Source of the DNA: Nitrospiraceae bacterium UBA6905
GTDB taxonomy: Bacteria; Nitrospirota; Thermodesulfovibrionia; Thermodesulfovibrionales; UBA6898
Length of the DNA stretch: 15,192 nucleotides
Reading direction: 5' to 3'
Assembly: GCA_002451165.1 (NCBI GenBank)
Contig: DKBH01000095.1
Location: 4,933 to 20,124 of the forward strand
Shown here: in pieces, positions 7,514 through 14,910 of the stretch
Layout of the letters: every line of letters starts with the position of its first letter
How positions within the stretch are numbered: the stretch's first letter is position 1
Made by a program: the position numbers and the translations under genes
Notes under the pieces: generated by a model
Databases searched by the model: none
What the model saw: only the letters and a program-made list of their open reading frames with translations
What the model was told of the DNA's origin: nothing

Positions 7514-8797
7514 TCAAGCTCCTTTGACGATCTCTGCCCGGGAGAGCAGGAAGTCGAGCACCTTTTCCTCCCTGATAGTGTGCCGGAGGTTATCCAGTGA
7601 GCCGTCCCTTGTCATAAAAAGGTTAACAATGGCATCAGGTGTTGCTTGGAGCTGTTTGGCGATCAGGGCTATTCTGTCCTTCATCTCCGCCTCAGCAACC
7701 GCTATATGCTCTTTTTCTGCTATCGCATCGAGGATGATCGTTGCCTTGACATTCGTTATCGCCTTTGGTCTAAGCGATTCGGCAAGTTCTACATCAGCTT
7801 TGTCCGAATCAGTTGTGGGGCCATGCTGTGCAGACGTGCCCGCCGTCTTCTCATTCACGATCAGATGCTCCAGCTCTGCCTGAATGAGGGACTCGGGGAC
7901 ATCGAAGGTATGGCTGTTCACCAACGCAGCAACGATGCGCGATTTCTGCTGTTTTTTCACGTTTCCCTGTTTTGCCGCCAGCAACCCGTCTCGTATCTTT
8001 TCCCTCAGCATCTGGAGTGAGTCATGACCGAAGTCCTTGGCGAACTCATCGTCCAAAAGCGGAAGTCTTTTTTCCTTGACCTCCTTAATGGTTATGCGGA
8101 GCTTGTCTCCCTTTTCTTCAGCCTCGCTGTGCTCGCTATCTGCTTCAGGGAGTGTAATCTCCGCGATGTCGCCTTTTTTCCTGCCAAGCACTGCGTCGAG
8201 GATTCCACGAGGTGTAAGCTTGTTACCGAGGTTCACGACCTGGTCTTTTGCCGTGGAGAGTTCCTTTGTCCCGGAGGGATCAAGCTTTACGTAATCAATA
8301 ACGAGGAGGTCGTCCTCGCTGATCTCACGGTCCACCACTTCGAACATGGCCCGGTCGTTCTGTAGACCTTTGACCGTATCTTCTATTTCTCCCTCATCGA
8401 CGGTAACCGCGATATTTTCGACCGTAATGCCGGCATAATTGAGGCTATCGATCTTCGGCCTGACCTCTACCGTGAGGGAGAAGGAAAGCGGCTCATTCCG
8501 TTTAAAGTCGAGGCCTTCTTCAATTTTCGGCATCGTTACGGGAGAAATAGCTGCTTCTTTGACTGCCTGTGCATAATAGGTCGGCACAAGTTTTTCCAGC
8601 ATTTCGCTCTTAATCTCATCTCCGAATCTCTTCTCAATGATACTGATCGGCGTCTTGCCCTGCCGGAATCCCGGGATGCGTGCCCGCTGCCGTATTTTAT
8701 TCAGAGAATCGCTATATTCCTTTTCGAGGATGTCGGCCGGAATCTCGATTTTTAGCCGTTTTTTTGTAGTGCTAATGTCCTCAACTGTCGTGGCCAA
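7514..8797 (-). CDS. tig: Trigger factor (ribosome-associated chaperone and prolyl isomerase)
   Basis: Binds at the ribosome exit tunnel and shields nascent chains. The 427-residue protein has the ribosome-binding N-domain with the signature GFRQGKTP (43-50), a central FKBP-type peptidyl-prolyl isomerase domain (about 155-242, starting near DLLVIDY and including RGILDAVLGRKKGDI), and a helical C-terminal chaperone domain (about 245-427). A polar insert DSEHSEAEEKGD (220-231) lies in the isomerase domain, a place where the family often varies. An excellent AAGGAGG Shine-Dalgarno sits just before the ATG. It is the first cistron of tig-clpP-clpX and is divergent from polA. The gene order couples nascent-chain folding to regulated proteolysis and is widely conserved. 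Confidence 0.97.
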   Translation of the reverse strand: MATTVEDISTTKKRLKIEIPADILEKEYSDSLNKIRQRARIPGFRQGKTPISIIEKRFGDEIKSEMLEKLVPTYYAQAVKEAAISPVTMPKIEEGLDFKRNEPLSFSLTVEVRPKIDSLNYAGITVENIAVTVDEGEIEDTVKGLQNDRAMFEVVDREISEDDLLVIDYVKLDPSGTKELSTAKDQVVNLGNKLTPRGILDAVLGRKKGDIAEITLPEADSEHSEAEEKGDKLRITIKEVKEKRLPLLDDEFAKDFGHDSLQMLREKIRDGLLAAKQGNVKKQQKSRIVAALVNSHTFDVPESLIQAELEHLIVNEKTAGTSAQHGPTTDSDKADVELAESLRPKAITNVKATIILDAIAEKEHIAVAEAEMKDRIALIAKQLQATPDAIVNLFMTRDGSLDNLRHTIREEKVLDFLLSRAEIVKGA

Positions 8798-8821
8798 TGG
8801 TTCCTCCTTGAACGTTTATTT

Positions 8822-8851
8822 ACTCTAAAATAAGAGCGTATCTTTAGTCAA
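8822..8851 (-). promoter_or_regulatory. Sigma70-type promoter for tig-clpP-clpX
   Basis: On the minus strand, TTGACT (8846-8851, 5 of 6 match) and TAGAGT (8822-8827, 4 of 6) are separated by 18 nt. The predicted start is near 8815, just upstream of the AAGGAGG ribosome-binding site. I see no CIRCE or other heat-shock operator here. The element occupies the place where the -35 of the divergent polA promoter would lie. Confidence 0.5.
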
Positions 8852-8858
8852 TTTTAGG

Positions 8859-8864
8859 TATAAT
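8859..8864 (+). promoter_or_regulatory. TATAAT -10 box directly ahead of the polA GTG
   Basis: A perfect TATAAT ends 7 nt before the polA GTG (8872-8874). With normal spacing, transcription would begin at about 8871-8872, at the start codon itself, giving a leaderless mRNA. No good -35 is found 16-18 nt upstream, and no Shine-Dalgarno is present. The box may therefore be weak, activator-dependent or a coincidence. Confidence 0.45.
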
Positions 8865-8871
8865 CACATCC

Positions 8872-11532
8872 GTGGACCTCTATATTATCGACGGAAACTC
8901 TTATGTATATCGGGCCTACTACGCCATCAGGTCTCTGACAAACTCAAAGGGCTTTCCTACGAACGCCATCTACGGTTTTACAAACATGCTGATGAAGATC
9001 ATCAGGGACAAGCGGCCGGAGGGACTGGTGGTCTCATTTGATTCACCGGAGCCTACGGAGCGGCATCTGCTCTTCAACCAGTATAAGGCGAACCGGAAGG
9101 AGACGCCTTCTGATCTCGCAGAGCAGCTGCCACATATCAGGAAAGTGATAGCCGCCTTTCACATACGGATCTTTGAACTGCCGGGATATGAAGCTGATGA
9201 TCTTATCGGCACCATAGCAAAAAAGGCTGCATCGGAAGGATCGAACATTTTTATTGTTACGGCGGACAAGGACATGATGCAGCTTGTTGATGACCGGATA
9301 AAGGTCTACGATCCCCTGAAGGACCGCGTACTGGACAGGGAGTATGTGATCGGAAAATTCGGTGTCGGCCCGGAACGGGTGACCGAGTATATGGCACTTA
9401 CGGGAGACGCCACGGATAACATTCCAGGGGTCAGAGGCATCGGTGACAAGACCGCTAAGGAGCTTCTTGCTTCCTTTTCGAGCCTTGATGAGCTTATTCG
9501 GCATCCGGAGCGGATCAGCAGGGAAAAGCTGAGATCACTGTTAACGGAGAATAAGGACATGATGCTCATGAGCAGAAAGCTTGCTAGAATAGATACCGCA
9601 GCACCGATCGATATTCATGTCGGCGAGTTTGTCCTCAGGGAGCCTGATTGGCTTGCCCTGCTTTCTCTTTTTAAAGAATATGAATTTACCAGCCTTATGA
9701 AGCTCATTCCTACTGCTGCTGAGGGCGCCGGTGCTGTTGTGAGGTCGCATGAAACGATCTTGGGGGAAGAGAGTCTCCGCGAAGTCGTTGCCTCGATATC
9801 CGATGTATTTGCTTTCGATACCGAAGCAACGGGCAGAAATCCGCTTCGGGACCATCTCGTCGGCATCTCGCTCTGCTGGGAGCGGGACAGGGCATGTTAT
9901 GTACCTGTGGGCCATGCGCAGGCTCTCATGTCCGAGAATGCGCAGCTCGCCCGGGATAAGGTCCGCAACATTCTCTCCCCGCTTTTTCATGATCCGGGTA
10001 TCAGTAAGATCGGACATAACCTTAAGTATGACATCGTGATGCTTGCCGGGGAAGGGATTGAGGTTGTTGGTCACCTCTATGACACCATGATCGCAGCATA
10101 TCTGCTGAATCCGAACAAGCCGGGTCACAGCCTTGATGAGGTCTCTTTCGAATATCTGTCGAGACGGAAAAAGTCTTTCATGGAGGTCCTGAAGAAGCGG
10201 CAAAGTTTTGCCGATGTACCGTTGGATGAGGCAACCGCGTATGCAGCAGAAGATGCTGCACTGGCCTTTGAGCTCAAAGATATCCTTTTTGCAAAGCTCT
10301 GGGAGCAGGACCTTGAAAGTGTCTATTCCGATATCGAGATGCCGCTCATCAGGGTGCTTGTGGACATGGAGCGCGCAGGGGTCAGTATCCGTACGTCTCT
10401 CCTCGAAGAGATGTCACGGGAGCTTGCAGATGAGATCTTGGCCATCGAGAAGCGGATCTACTCTCTTGCGGGCGAAGAGTTCAATATCAACTCGCCCAAG
10501 CAGCTGAGCTCGATCCTTTTCGCCAAACTCGGACTCAGTCCGACCAGAAAGACAAAGACCGGATTTTCGACTGGCATGGATGTGCTGGAGGAGCTTGCCG
10601 AGGTTCATGACCTTCCGCGCGAAGTTCTCCAGTACCGCAGTCTTACAAAGCTCAAGACAACGTATATCGATGTGCTTCCGGGACTGGTGAACCCAGCGAC
10701 CGGGAGGGTGCATACATCGTTCAATCAGACTGTCACAGCTACCGGAAGGCTGAGCAGCAGTGATCCGAATCTTCAGAATATACCTATAAGAGGGGAATGG
10801 GGAAAGCGCATCAGAGAGGCCTTTGTCGCTGAGGAGGGCAACCTCCTCCTCTCCGCAGATTATTCGCAGGTCGAACTGAGGATTCTGGCGCATTTGAGCG
10901 GGGACGAGGGTCTTATCTCTGCATTTAACAACGGCCTCGATATTCATGCACGTACTGCTGCAGAAATCTTTGGCGTGCCGCTCGATGGGGTAACGACGGA
11001 GATGCGGAGGACTGCGAAGACCGTAAATTTCGGCGTTATTTACGGCATCTCCTCCTTCGGTCTTTCCGAGACCCTCAACATAGACAGGAAAGAAGCCGAG
11101 CGGTATATCCGACAGTACTTTGACCGCCACCCGGGGGTGAAACGCTATGTCGAAGAGCTCATCTCAGGGGCGACACATAAGGGCTTCGTCACCACGCTAT
11201 TCGGGCGGAGACGTCCGGTGCCAGAATTGAACAACAAGAACAGGGCTGTCAGGCAGCTGGGGGAGCGGCTTGCGGTCAATTCCCCGATTCAAGGTACTGC
11301 AGCTGACCTTATCAAGATAGCCATGATCAATATCAAGAAGCGCCTGCATGATGAGAGGCTCGGCGCCCGGATGATCCTTCAGGTACATGACGAACTTCTC
11401 TTCGAACTTCCGGAGACAGAACTCGAAACGGTGAGAAACATGGTGAGGGAGGAGATGGAGGGCGTCAAGATACTTTCGATCCCTTTGAAGGTCGAGATCG
11501 GTTACGGCAGGAACTGGGCTGAGGCCCATTGA
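8872..11532 (+). CDS. polA: DNA polymerase I with active 5' nuclease and 3'-5' proofreading domains
   Basis: Repair and Okazaki-fragment polymerase, 886 residues. The 5' nuclease domain (1 to about 285) has D7, D57, YEADD (106-110), D132/D134 and the helix-hairpin-helix TGDATDNIPGVRGIG (177-191). The proofreading exonuclease is intact: D316-x-E318, N383/D387 in GHNLKYD, and Y457-x3-D461. Many bacterial Pol I proteins have lost these. Polymerase motif A is D663 in SADYSQVELR, motif B RRTAKTVNFGVIYG (712-725, K716, Y724) and motif C QVHDE (837-841). The GTG at 8872 is the only standard start after an in-frame TAG at 8845-8847, and the family N-terminus LYIIDGNS begins at once, so it is well supported despite lacking a Shine-Dalgarno. 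It ends 70 nt before the DUF4912 gene. Confidence 0.98.
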   Translation: MDLYIIDGNSYVYRAYYAIRSLTNSKGFPTNAIYGFTNMLMKIIRDKRPEGLVVSFDSPEPTERHLLFNQYKANRKETPSDLAEQLPHIRKVIAAFHIRIFELPGYEADDLIGTIAKKAASEGSNIFIVTADKDMMQLVDDRIKVYDPLKDRVLDREYVIGKFGVGPERVTEYMALTGDATDNIPGVRGIGDKTAKELLASFSSLDELIRHPERISREKLRSLLTENKDMMLMSRKLARIDTAAPIDIHVGEFVLREPDWLALLSLFKEYEFTSLMKLIPTAAEGAGAVVRSHETILGEESLREVVASISDVFAFDTEATGRNPLRDHLVGISLCWERDRACYVPVGHAQALMSENAQLARDKVRNILSPLFHDPGISKIGHNLKYDIVMLAGEGIEVVGHLYDTMIAAYLLNPNKPGHSLDEVSFEYLSRRKKSFMEVLKKRQSFADVPLDEATAYAAEDAALAFELKDILFAKLWEQDLESVYSDIEMPLIRVLVDMERAGVSIRTSLLEEMSRELADEILAIEKRIYSLAGEEFNINSPKQLSSILFAKLGLSPTRKTKTGFSTGMDVLEELAEVHDLPREVLQYRSLTKLKTTYIDVLPGLVNPATGRVHTSFNQTVTATGRLSSSDPNLQNIPIRGEWGKRIREAFVAEEGNLLLSADYSQVELRILAHLSGDEGLISAFNNGLDIHARTAAEIFGVPLDGVTTEMRRTAKTVNFGVIYGISSFGLSETLNIDRKEAERYIRQYFDRHPGVKRYVEELISGATHKGFVTTLFGRRRPVPELNNKNRAVRQLGERLAVNSPIQGTAADLIKIAMINIKKRLHDERLGARMILQVHDELLFELPETELETVRNMVREEMEGVKILSIPLKVEIGYGRNWAEAH

Positions 11533-11575
11533 TGAAGCCTTCTCAGAAAACAGGCTATATAATGTGTCCTGAATT

Positions 11576-11584
11576 TGATACAAT
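11576..11584 (+). promoter_or_regulatory. Extended -10 promoter candidate for the DUF4912 operon
   Basis: Reads TGATACAAT: a TGn element followed by TACAAT (5 of 6 match). No convincing -35 lies upstream, which is tolerable for extended -10 promoters. The predicted start is near 11591, about 12 nt before the ATG. A second perfect TATAAT lies at 11558-11563 and could serve instead. Either would allow the downstream genes to be expressed apart from polA. Confidence 0.4.
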
Positions 11585-11602
11585 AGTCTCACGGAACGAT
11601 CT

Positions 11603-13084
11603 ATGAAAGCTAGAGACAAAAAAAATACTAAAAAATCAGCGGAGAAAAAAGAAGTAACGGCGAAGGCGCCTAAAAAAAGGGGAAATACTTCTGCTGCGAA
11701 AGCCGGGAGGAATACCGGCAAGTCTTCAGCGTCAAGAGCTGCTTCAATAAAATCGAGGCCAGGAAAGAAAGCACCTTTGAAAAAGCCGTTAGTTGCGAAG
11801 ACTCCCACTGCCAAGAAAACAGTGGAAAAGCCTTCTGATGAAACAAAAAAACTGGTGCAAGTGCCTGCTGTGAAGAAACCGGTAAAGGCAACCAAGAAGA
11901 CTGCTGGGACAAAAAAACCCTCGTCATTCCAGAAGAGTACCCGCGTAAAGACAAAAAGAGTTCCGGCAGCTGCCGCAGGAAAACCGAAGGCAGTTGTGAA
12001 AAAGCCGCAGAAGTCTGATCTCAAAGGTGCTGTACCGAAGAACACTGCTTCGGTAGTTCATGCTGCTTCTGTCAGGAAGATTGGTACGAGTGCAAAGGGT
12101 CCTCTATCCAGAGAGATTGCCACAAAAGAGAAGTCGACGAAAACCGCGAAAAAAACCGCTGCAGAGAGGGTTGAAAAAAGAACGACAAAAGCAGGATCCT
12201 TGCCCCCTAAACCTATGGAAAAAAATGAGAGGAAAGTGGCGGCGAAGGTTGCTGCGGAAAAGGTAGTGTCTGCGAAGCCGTCATCAAAGACGGCAAGAAA
12301 GCTGGCTGTTTCACCGAGGACCGCAGAAAAACTGAGGAGGCTTTCTCCAAAAGATCAGCCTGTGTCAGCACGGGCAGCCACAAAGACCATTGAAGAGAAA
12401 ACGGACATGAAAGTGAAAGCAGCGGCGAAAGGGAAGAGAGGCCCTGCGGTAACCAGGACTACCAGAGAAGTTGGAAAACCACCTGCCGCTAAGACTGAGA
12501 GAGCAAAAAAAATAACGGTAACGCCTGCAAAGATTATCACCAAAGCCATGGCAGCAGAGAACAAATACGCAGCAGGGGAATCTGCCGCCGCAGTCGCAGT
12601 ATTACCGGTAAAACCTGAACGGGTGAAGCTGAAGATATTCCTCCCCAGCGAGGAAGCAGGCGAAGAGGAATTGCGGGAAGGGTTCATAGCCGGACTGCCT
12701 GAAGAATACGGAGAGAATGCGCTGATTGCGATGGCGGTTGATCCCAACACTATTTTTGTCGATTGGGAGGTCGTGCCCGGAGAGATTGCCGGTAAAGAGG
12801 GAGAACTGATGCTGAGGTTCTATGATGTAACGAGGATAGATTTCGACGGGAACAATGCTCATGCCATTCTTGACATGAGTATCACACAGAGGGTGGGGAG
12901 TGGCTTCTTTGCCATTCGCATGCCTGGTCGGGATGTTATCGTCGAAGCGGGCATCTTAGGCCCGGACGGCAGGTTTCATAGTGTGGTGAGGTCGGATATG
13001 GTCTCTTTCCCCTTTCTTCTGACCTTTGATGATCTCGGTATTGTGCAGGGGCTCTTTGCATCAGGTATCCCCATCGGCTATTGA
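11603..13084 (+). CDS. DUF4912 protein with long histone-H1-like basic tail
   Basis: The 493-residue protein has two parts. Residues 1 to about 340 are low-complexity and strongly basic, rich in Lys, Ala, Pro, Thr and Ser, with repeated KK, AKK and KKP clusters. This resembles eukaryotic H1 tails or bacterial H1-like proteins and should be disordered. Residues about 345-493 match DUF4912: LPEEYGENALIAMAVDP (365-381), the tryptophan motif VDWEV (386-390), RFYDVTRIDF (405-414), and a beta-rich end through SFPFLLTF. DUF4912 has no proven function that I know of. Its aromatic beta-sandwich look recalls CBM48-like modules of glucan enzymes, but that is inference. The protein has no signal peptide and is thus cytoplasmic. 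The ATG lacks a clear Shine-Dalgarno. Runs of 8 and 6 A lie within the first dozen codons. Confidence 0.85.
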   Translation: MKARDKKNTKKSAEKKEVTAKAPKKRGNTSAAKAGRNTGKSSASRAASIKSRPGKKAPLKKPLVAKTPTAKKTVEKPSDETKKLVQVPAVKKPVKATKKTAGTKKPSSFQKSTRVKTKRVPAAAAGKPKAVVKKPQKSDLKGAVPKNTASVVHAASVRKIGTSAKGPLSREIATKEKSTKTAKKTAAERVEKRTTKAGSLPPKPMEKNERKVAAKVAAEKVVSAKPSSKTARKLAVSPRTAEKLRRLSPKDQPVSARAATKTIEEKTDMKVKAAAKGKRGPAVTRTTREVGKPPAAKTERAKKITVTPAKIITKAMAAENKYAAGESAAAVAVLPVKPERVKLKIFLPSEEAGEEELREGFIAGLPEEYGENALIAMAVDPNTIFVDWEVVPGEIAGKEGELMLRFYDVTRIDFDGNNAHAILDMSITQRVGSGFFAIRMPGRDVIVEAGILGPDGRFHSVVRSDMVSFPFLLTFDDLGIVQGLFASGIPIGY

Positions 13085-13107
13085 CAGACTCTCTTGCCGG
13101 TAATTTC

Positions 13108-13755
13108 ATGAGCCGCTGTATCCTGCCAGCACTTTTGATATCCCTCATTGCGATGGTTGCCTGCGGTGGCCGTGCCGGGACAGGCGTGACGCGCGAACAG
13201 GCAGAGATGGCGGATGCCTATACTGAAGAAGGCGCCAAGTACTATGCCGGTCAGAAATTCGAAAAGGCAGTCACTGCATTCAGGCATGCGGTAGAGATTA
13301 CGCCGGATAATGCATATCTTCATTACAGCATTGCCTCGGCTTACGCCCGTATGAACATGTCTGAGGAGGCCATAGCATCATACCGTCGAGCCATTGCCAT
13401 CAAACCGGACGAACCGATCTTTCACTACAATCTTGGAGCTGCATTTGTGCGGGAGAAAAAGTACGACGATGCTTTGCGATCATTTGCCGAAGCTATCAAG
13501 TACAATCCGTCACTCCTGGAAGCGTATTACGGGACAGGATGGATATTTGCTGAGACGGGGCAATACCCTGAAGCAGTGCAATATTATAAAAAAGCTTTAG
13601 AGATCGATCCGTACAATGCAAATACGCACTTTGCCCTCGGGAATCTCTATGTAATCTTGAGTGATATGAAGATGGCGCAGAAGGAATACGAAATCCTGTC
13701 GGGGATAGACCCAGCAAGGGCCGACGATCTCCTCAGCCAGATCAACAAAAGGTAG
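13108..13755 (+). CDS. TPR-repeat lipoprotein
   Basis: With ATG 13108 the product has 215 residues and begins with a lipoprotein signal peptide: MSR, a hydrophobic stretch, then IAMVAC with Cys19 as the lipidation site. The -3 Met is atypical, so lipidation is likely but not certain. Gly at +2 does not suggest inner-membrane retention. About five TPR units span residues 36-205, with clear repeats such as FEKAVTAFRHAVEITPDN and YPEAVQYYKKALEIDPYN, so it should be a periplasm-facing protein-interaction scaffold. An upstream in-frame TTG at 13081 would bury the signal peptide behind nine polar residues and is less likely. It starts 23 nt after the DUF4912 gene and ends 12 nt before the next lipoprotein gene, suggesting co-transcription. 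Partner unknown. Confidence 0.85.
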   Translation: MSRCILPALLISLIAMVACGGRAGTGVTREQAEMADAYTEEGAKYYAGQKFEKAVTAFRHAVEITPDNAYLHYSIASAYARMNMSEEAIASYRRAIAIKPDEPIFHYNLGAAFVREKKYDDALRSFAEAIKYNPSLLEAYYGTGWIFAETGQYPEAVQYYKKALEIDPYNANTHFALGNLYVILSDMKMAQKEYEILSGIDPARADDLLSQINKR

Positions 13756-13767
13756 CGACTGGGTCAT

Positions 13768-14388
13768 ATGATGCCGCATGCCAAGATACTCGTTCCCGGT
13801 CTGGTGGTTACGGCCTTACTCATTCCATTCGTGCTTCTTTTCGGCTGTTCATCGCTGCGCTCCCCCCTCCCTTTGACCGAAAAAGCAGAAAAACCGCTCA
13901 GAATGGCAGTTTTTGTCGGAACCGGTGAAGCCTATCGGTTCACGCAGGGCGGATGGCAGCGGCAGGCTACCTATGATTATGACTTCTCGGTGGTGCAGCG
14001 TTATTATGAAGATGGTTGGGAAACAATTAAGGAGATCCATCGGCGGCATCCTGACTATGACGGGAGGGCAGGGGCCCGTGAGCAGACGTTTTATTTCCGG
14101 GTGAAGACCTTGCCGGCAGAAGGCAAATCGCTGACGCTCCTTGTTCAGAGCTCCTGGGGACATGGCAGCGGTACTGCTGATGCCGGTCTCACCCATGTGG
14201 TCGTCGAACTCACCCCGGACATCAGCAGGTTTGCGCCGTTTAATGTCTTCAGGATCACCCAGTTTTATTCCTACGACGAAGGCCGGCTTAGAGAGACGGT
14301 CGAGCTCTTCAAGAAAAAAGAAGGACAGGAAAAATCGTTTATGAAGATGGAGGAAGAGGCAGATCTTTTCCTGCCGGCGAGAAAATAA
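13768..14388 (+). CDS. Unrecognised outer-membrane-type lipoprotein
   Basis: The 206-residue product has a convincing lipoprotein signal: MMPHAK, a hydrophobic core, then lipobox LLFGC with Cys27 followed by Ser-Ser, which fits outer-membrane sorting. I do not recognise the mature domain. It looks like a compact alpha/beta or beta-rich fold: AVFVGTGEAYRFT near its start, a charged segment DGWETIKEIHRRHPDYDG, two strand-like stretches (TFYFRVKTL and LTLLVQSSWG), and a Lys/Glu-rich C-terminus. There are no catalytic motifs I can name. Two adjacent ATGs (13768 and 13771) are possible starts. No strong Shine-Dalgarno is present, so translation may be coupled to the TPR gene 12 nt upstream. Its function is probably tied to that TPR lipoprotein, but this is context only. 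Confidence 0.75.
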   Translation: MMPHAKILVPGLVVTALLIPFVLLFGCSSLRSPLPLTEKAEKPLRMAVFVGTGEAYRFTQGGWQRQATYDYDFSVVQRYYEDGWETIKEIHRRHPDYDGRAGAREQTFYFRVKTLPAEGKSLTLLVQSSWGHGSGTADAGLTHVVVELTPDISRFAPFNVFRITQFYSYDEGRLRETVELFKKKEGQEKSFMKMEEEADLFLPARK

Positions 14389-14395
14389 TCCGGGA

Positions 14396-14411
14396 AGGAA
14401 GGCGCCTTCTT
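14396..14411. terminator. Small GC hairpin between convergent genes
   Basis: A short palindrome centred on AAGGCGCCTT can form a stem of about 6 bp (one G-U) around a GCGC loop between the lipoprotein stop and the DUF3124 stop. It could act in both directions. No U-tract follows on either strand, so intrinsic termination is doubtful. Confidence 0.22.
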
Positions 14412-14910
14412 AGTTTGAACTTTCCTTTATCACTTGGCCGTGACTTACAAAGGAAATTCCCTGACCACCTTTCATGCCGATCATCACACATTCAACAATT
14501 GGCATATTCACTTCTGTTGAAGCAGTCCATCTGACGATGAAAGTTGCTCCGATGCCGACGGTTGTATCATCCTCGGGCAGATACAGGTAGGTCGATTCTA
14601 AGGGTGCCAGGGTTATCTCGCTATCATAGTATTTCCTGCTCAGCTTGCCCTTCGTGTCATAGTAATCTGCGGAGATAATTCTGATTGGACTTTTCATGTC
14701 CGTATTTCTTATGCTTAAGAGCGCTGCAAGATTAAAAGGCATTCGTTTCGGAGCGCTCAAAATATTTGAATAGACGGGCACGTACAGGGTTTGGCCCTTT
14801 GACAGCGCACAGTCAGACGCGGCAAGAGAAGTTGTGAAAAGTCCTGAGAACAGGCCGAGGAATACTAAGAGAGCACTACCTCCAATACATGTTCTGACCC
14901 TATGGTTCAT
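14410..14910 (-). CDS. Secreted DUF3124 family protein
   Basis: The 166-residue protein has a Sec signal peptide (basic start MNHRVR, hydrophobic core about 8-26, likely cleavage after Ala30 or Ala31 in SLAAS). SDC is not a lipobox, so it should be a soluble periplasmic or secreted protein. The mature part matches DUF3124: GQTLYVPVYSNIL (39-51), LLSIRNTD, SADYYDTKGKLSRKYYDSEI, then APLESTYLYLPEDDTTVGIGATFIVRW and a PIVECVMIGM end. Function is unknown; the all-beta look suggests a binding or structural role. A strong GGAGGTG lies 5 nt before the ATG. It is transcribed towards the lipoprotein gene, with only 21 bp between stops. A candidate -10 GATAAT (14940-14945, minus strand) sits ahead of it without a clear -35. 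Confidence 0.85.
   Translation of the reverse strand: MNHRVRTCIGGSALLVFLGLFSGLFTTSLAASDCALSKGQTLYVPVYSNILSAPKRMPFNLAALLSIRNTDMKSPIRIISADYYDTKGKLSRKYYDSEITLAPLESTYLYLPEDDTTVGIGATFIVRWTASTEVNMPIVECVMIGMKGGQGISFVSHGQVIKESSN

Noticed and set aside
10414..11130. Minus-strand open frame of 238 codons, and another at 9541-10203.
   Set aside because: Both are antisense to the conserved polymerase and exonuclease domains of polA, with compositions expected of shadows.
11536..11556. AGCCT/AGGCT small inverted repeat after the polA stop.
   Set aside because: A 5-bp stem with an 11-nt loop and no U-tract is too weak for a terminator and could arise by chance.
11197..12045. Long open frame on the minus strand (282 codons), rich in Phe, Ala and Thr.
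   Set aside because: It lies antisense to the 3' end of polA and the Lys-rich tail of the DUF4912 gene. AAA/AAG-rich codons read as TTT/CTT on the other strand, which explains both its Phe content and the lack of stops. There is no domain, and the plus-strand genes are clearly real.
13081..13107. TTG start for the TPR protein, overlapping the end of the DUF4912 gene.
   Set aside because: It would add nine polar residues ahead of a typical lipoprotein signal peptide. The ATG at 13108 gives a standard signal peptide.
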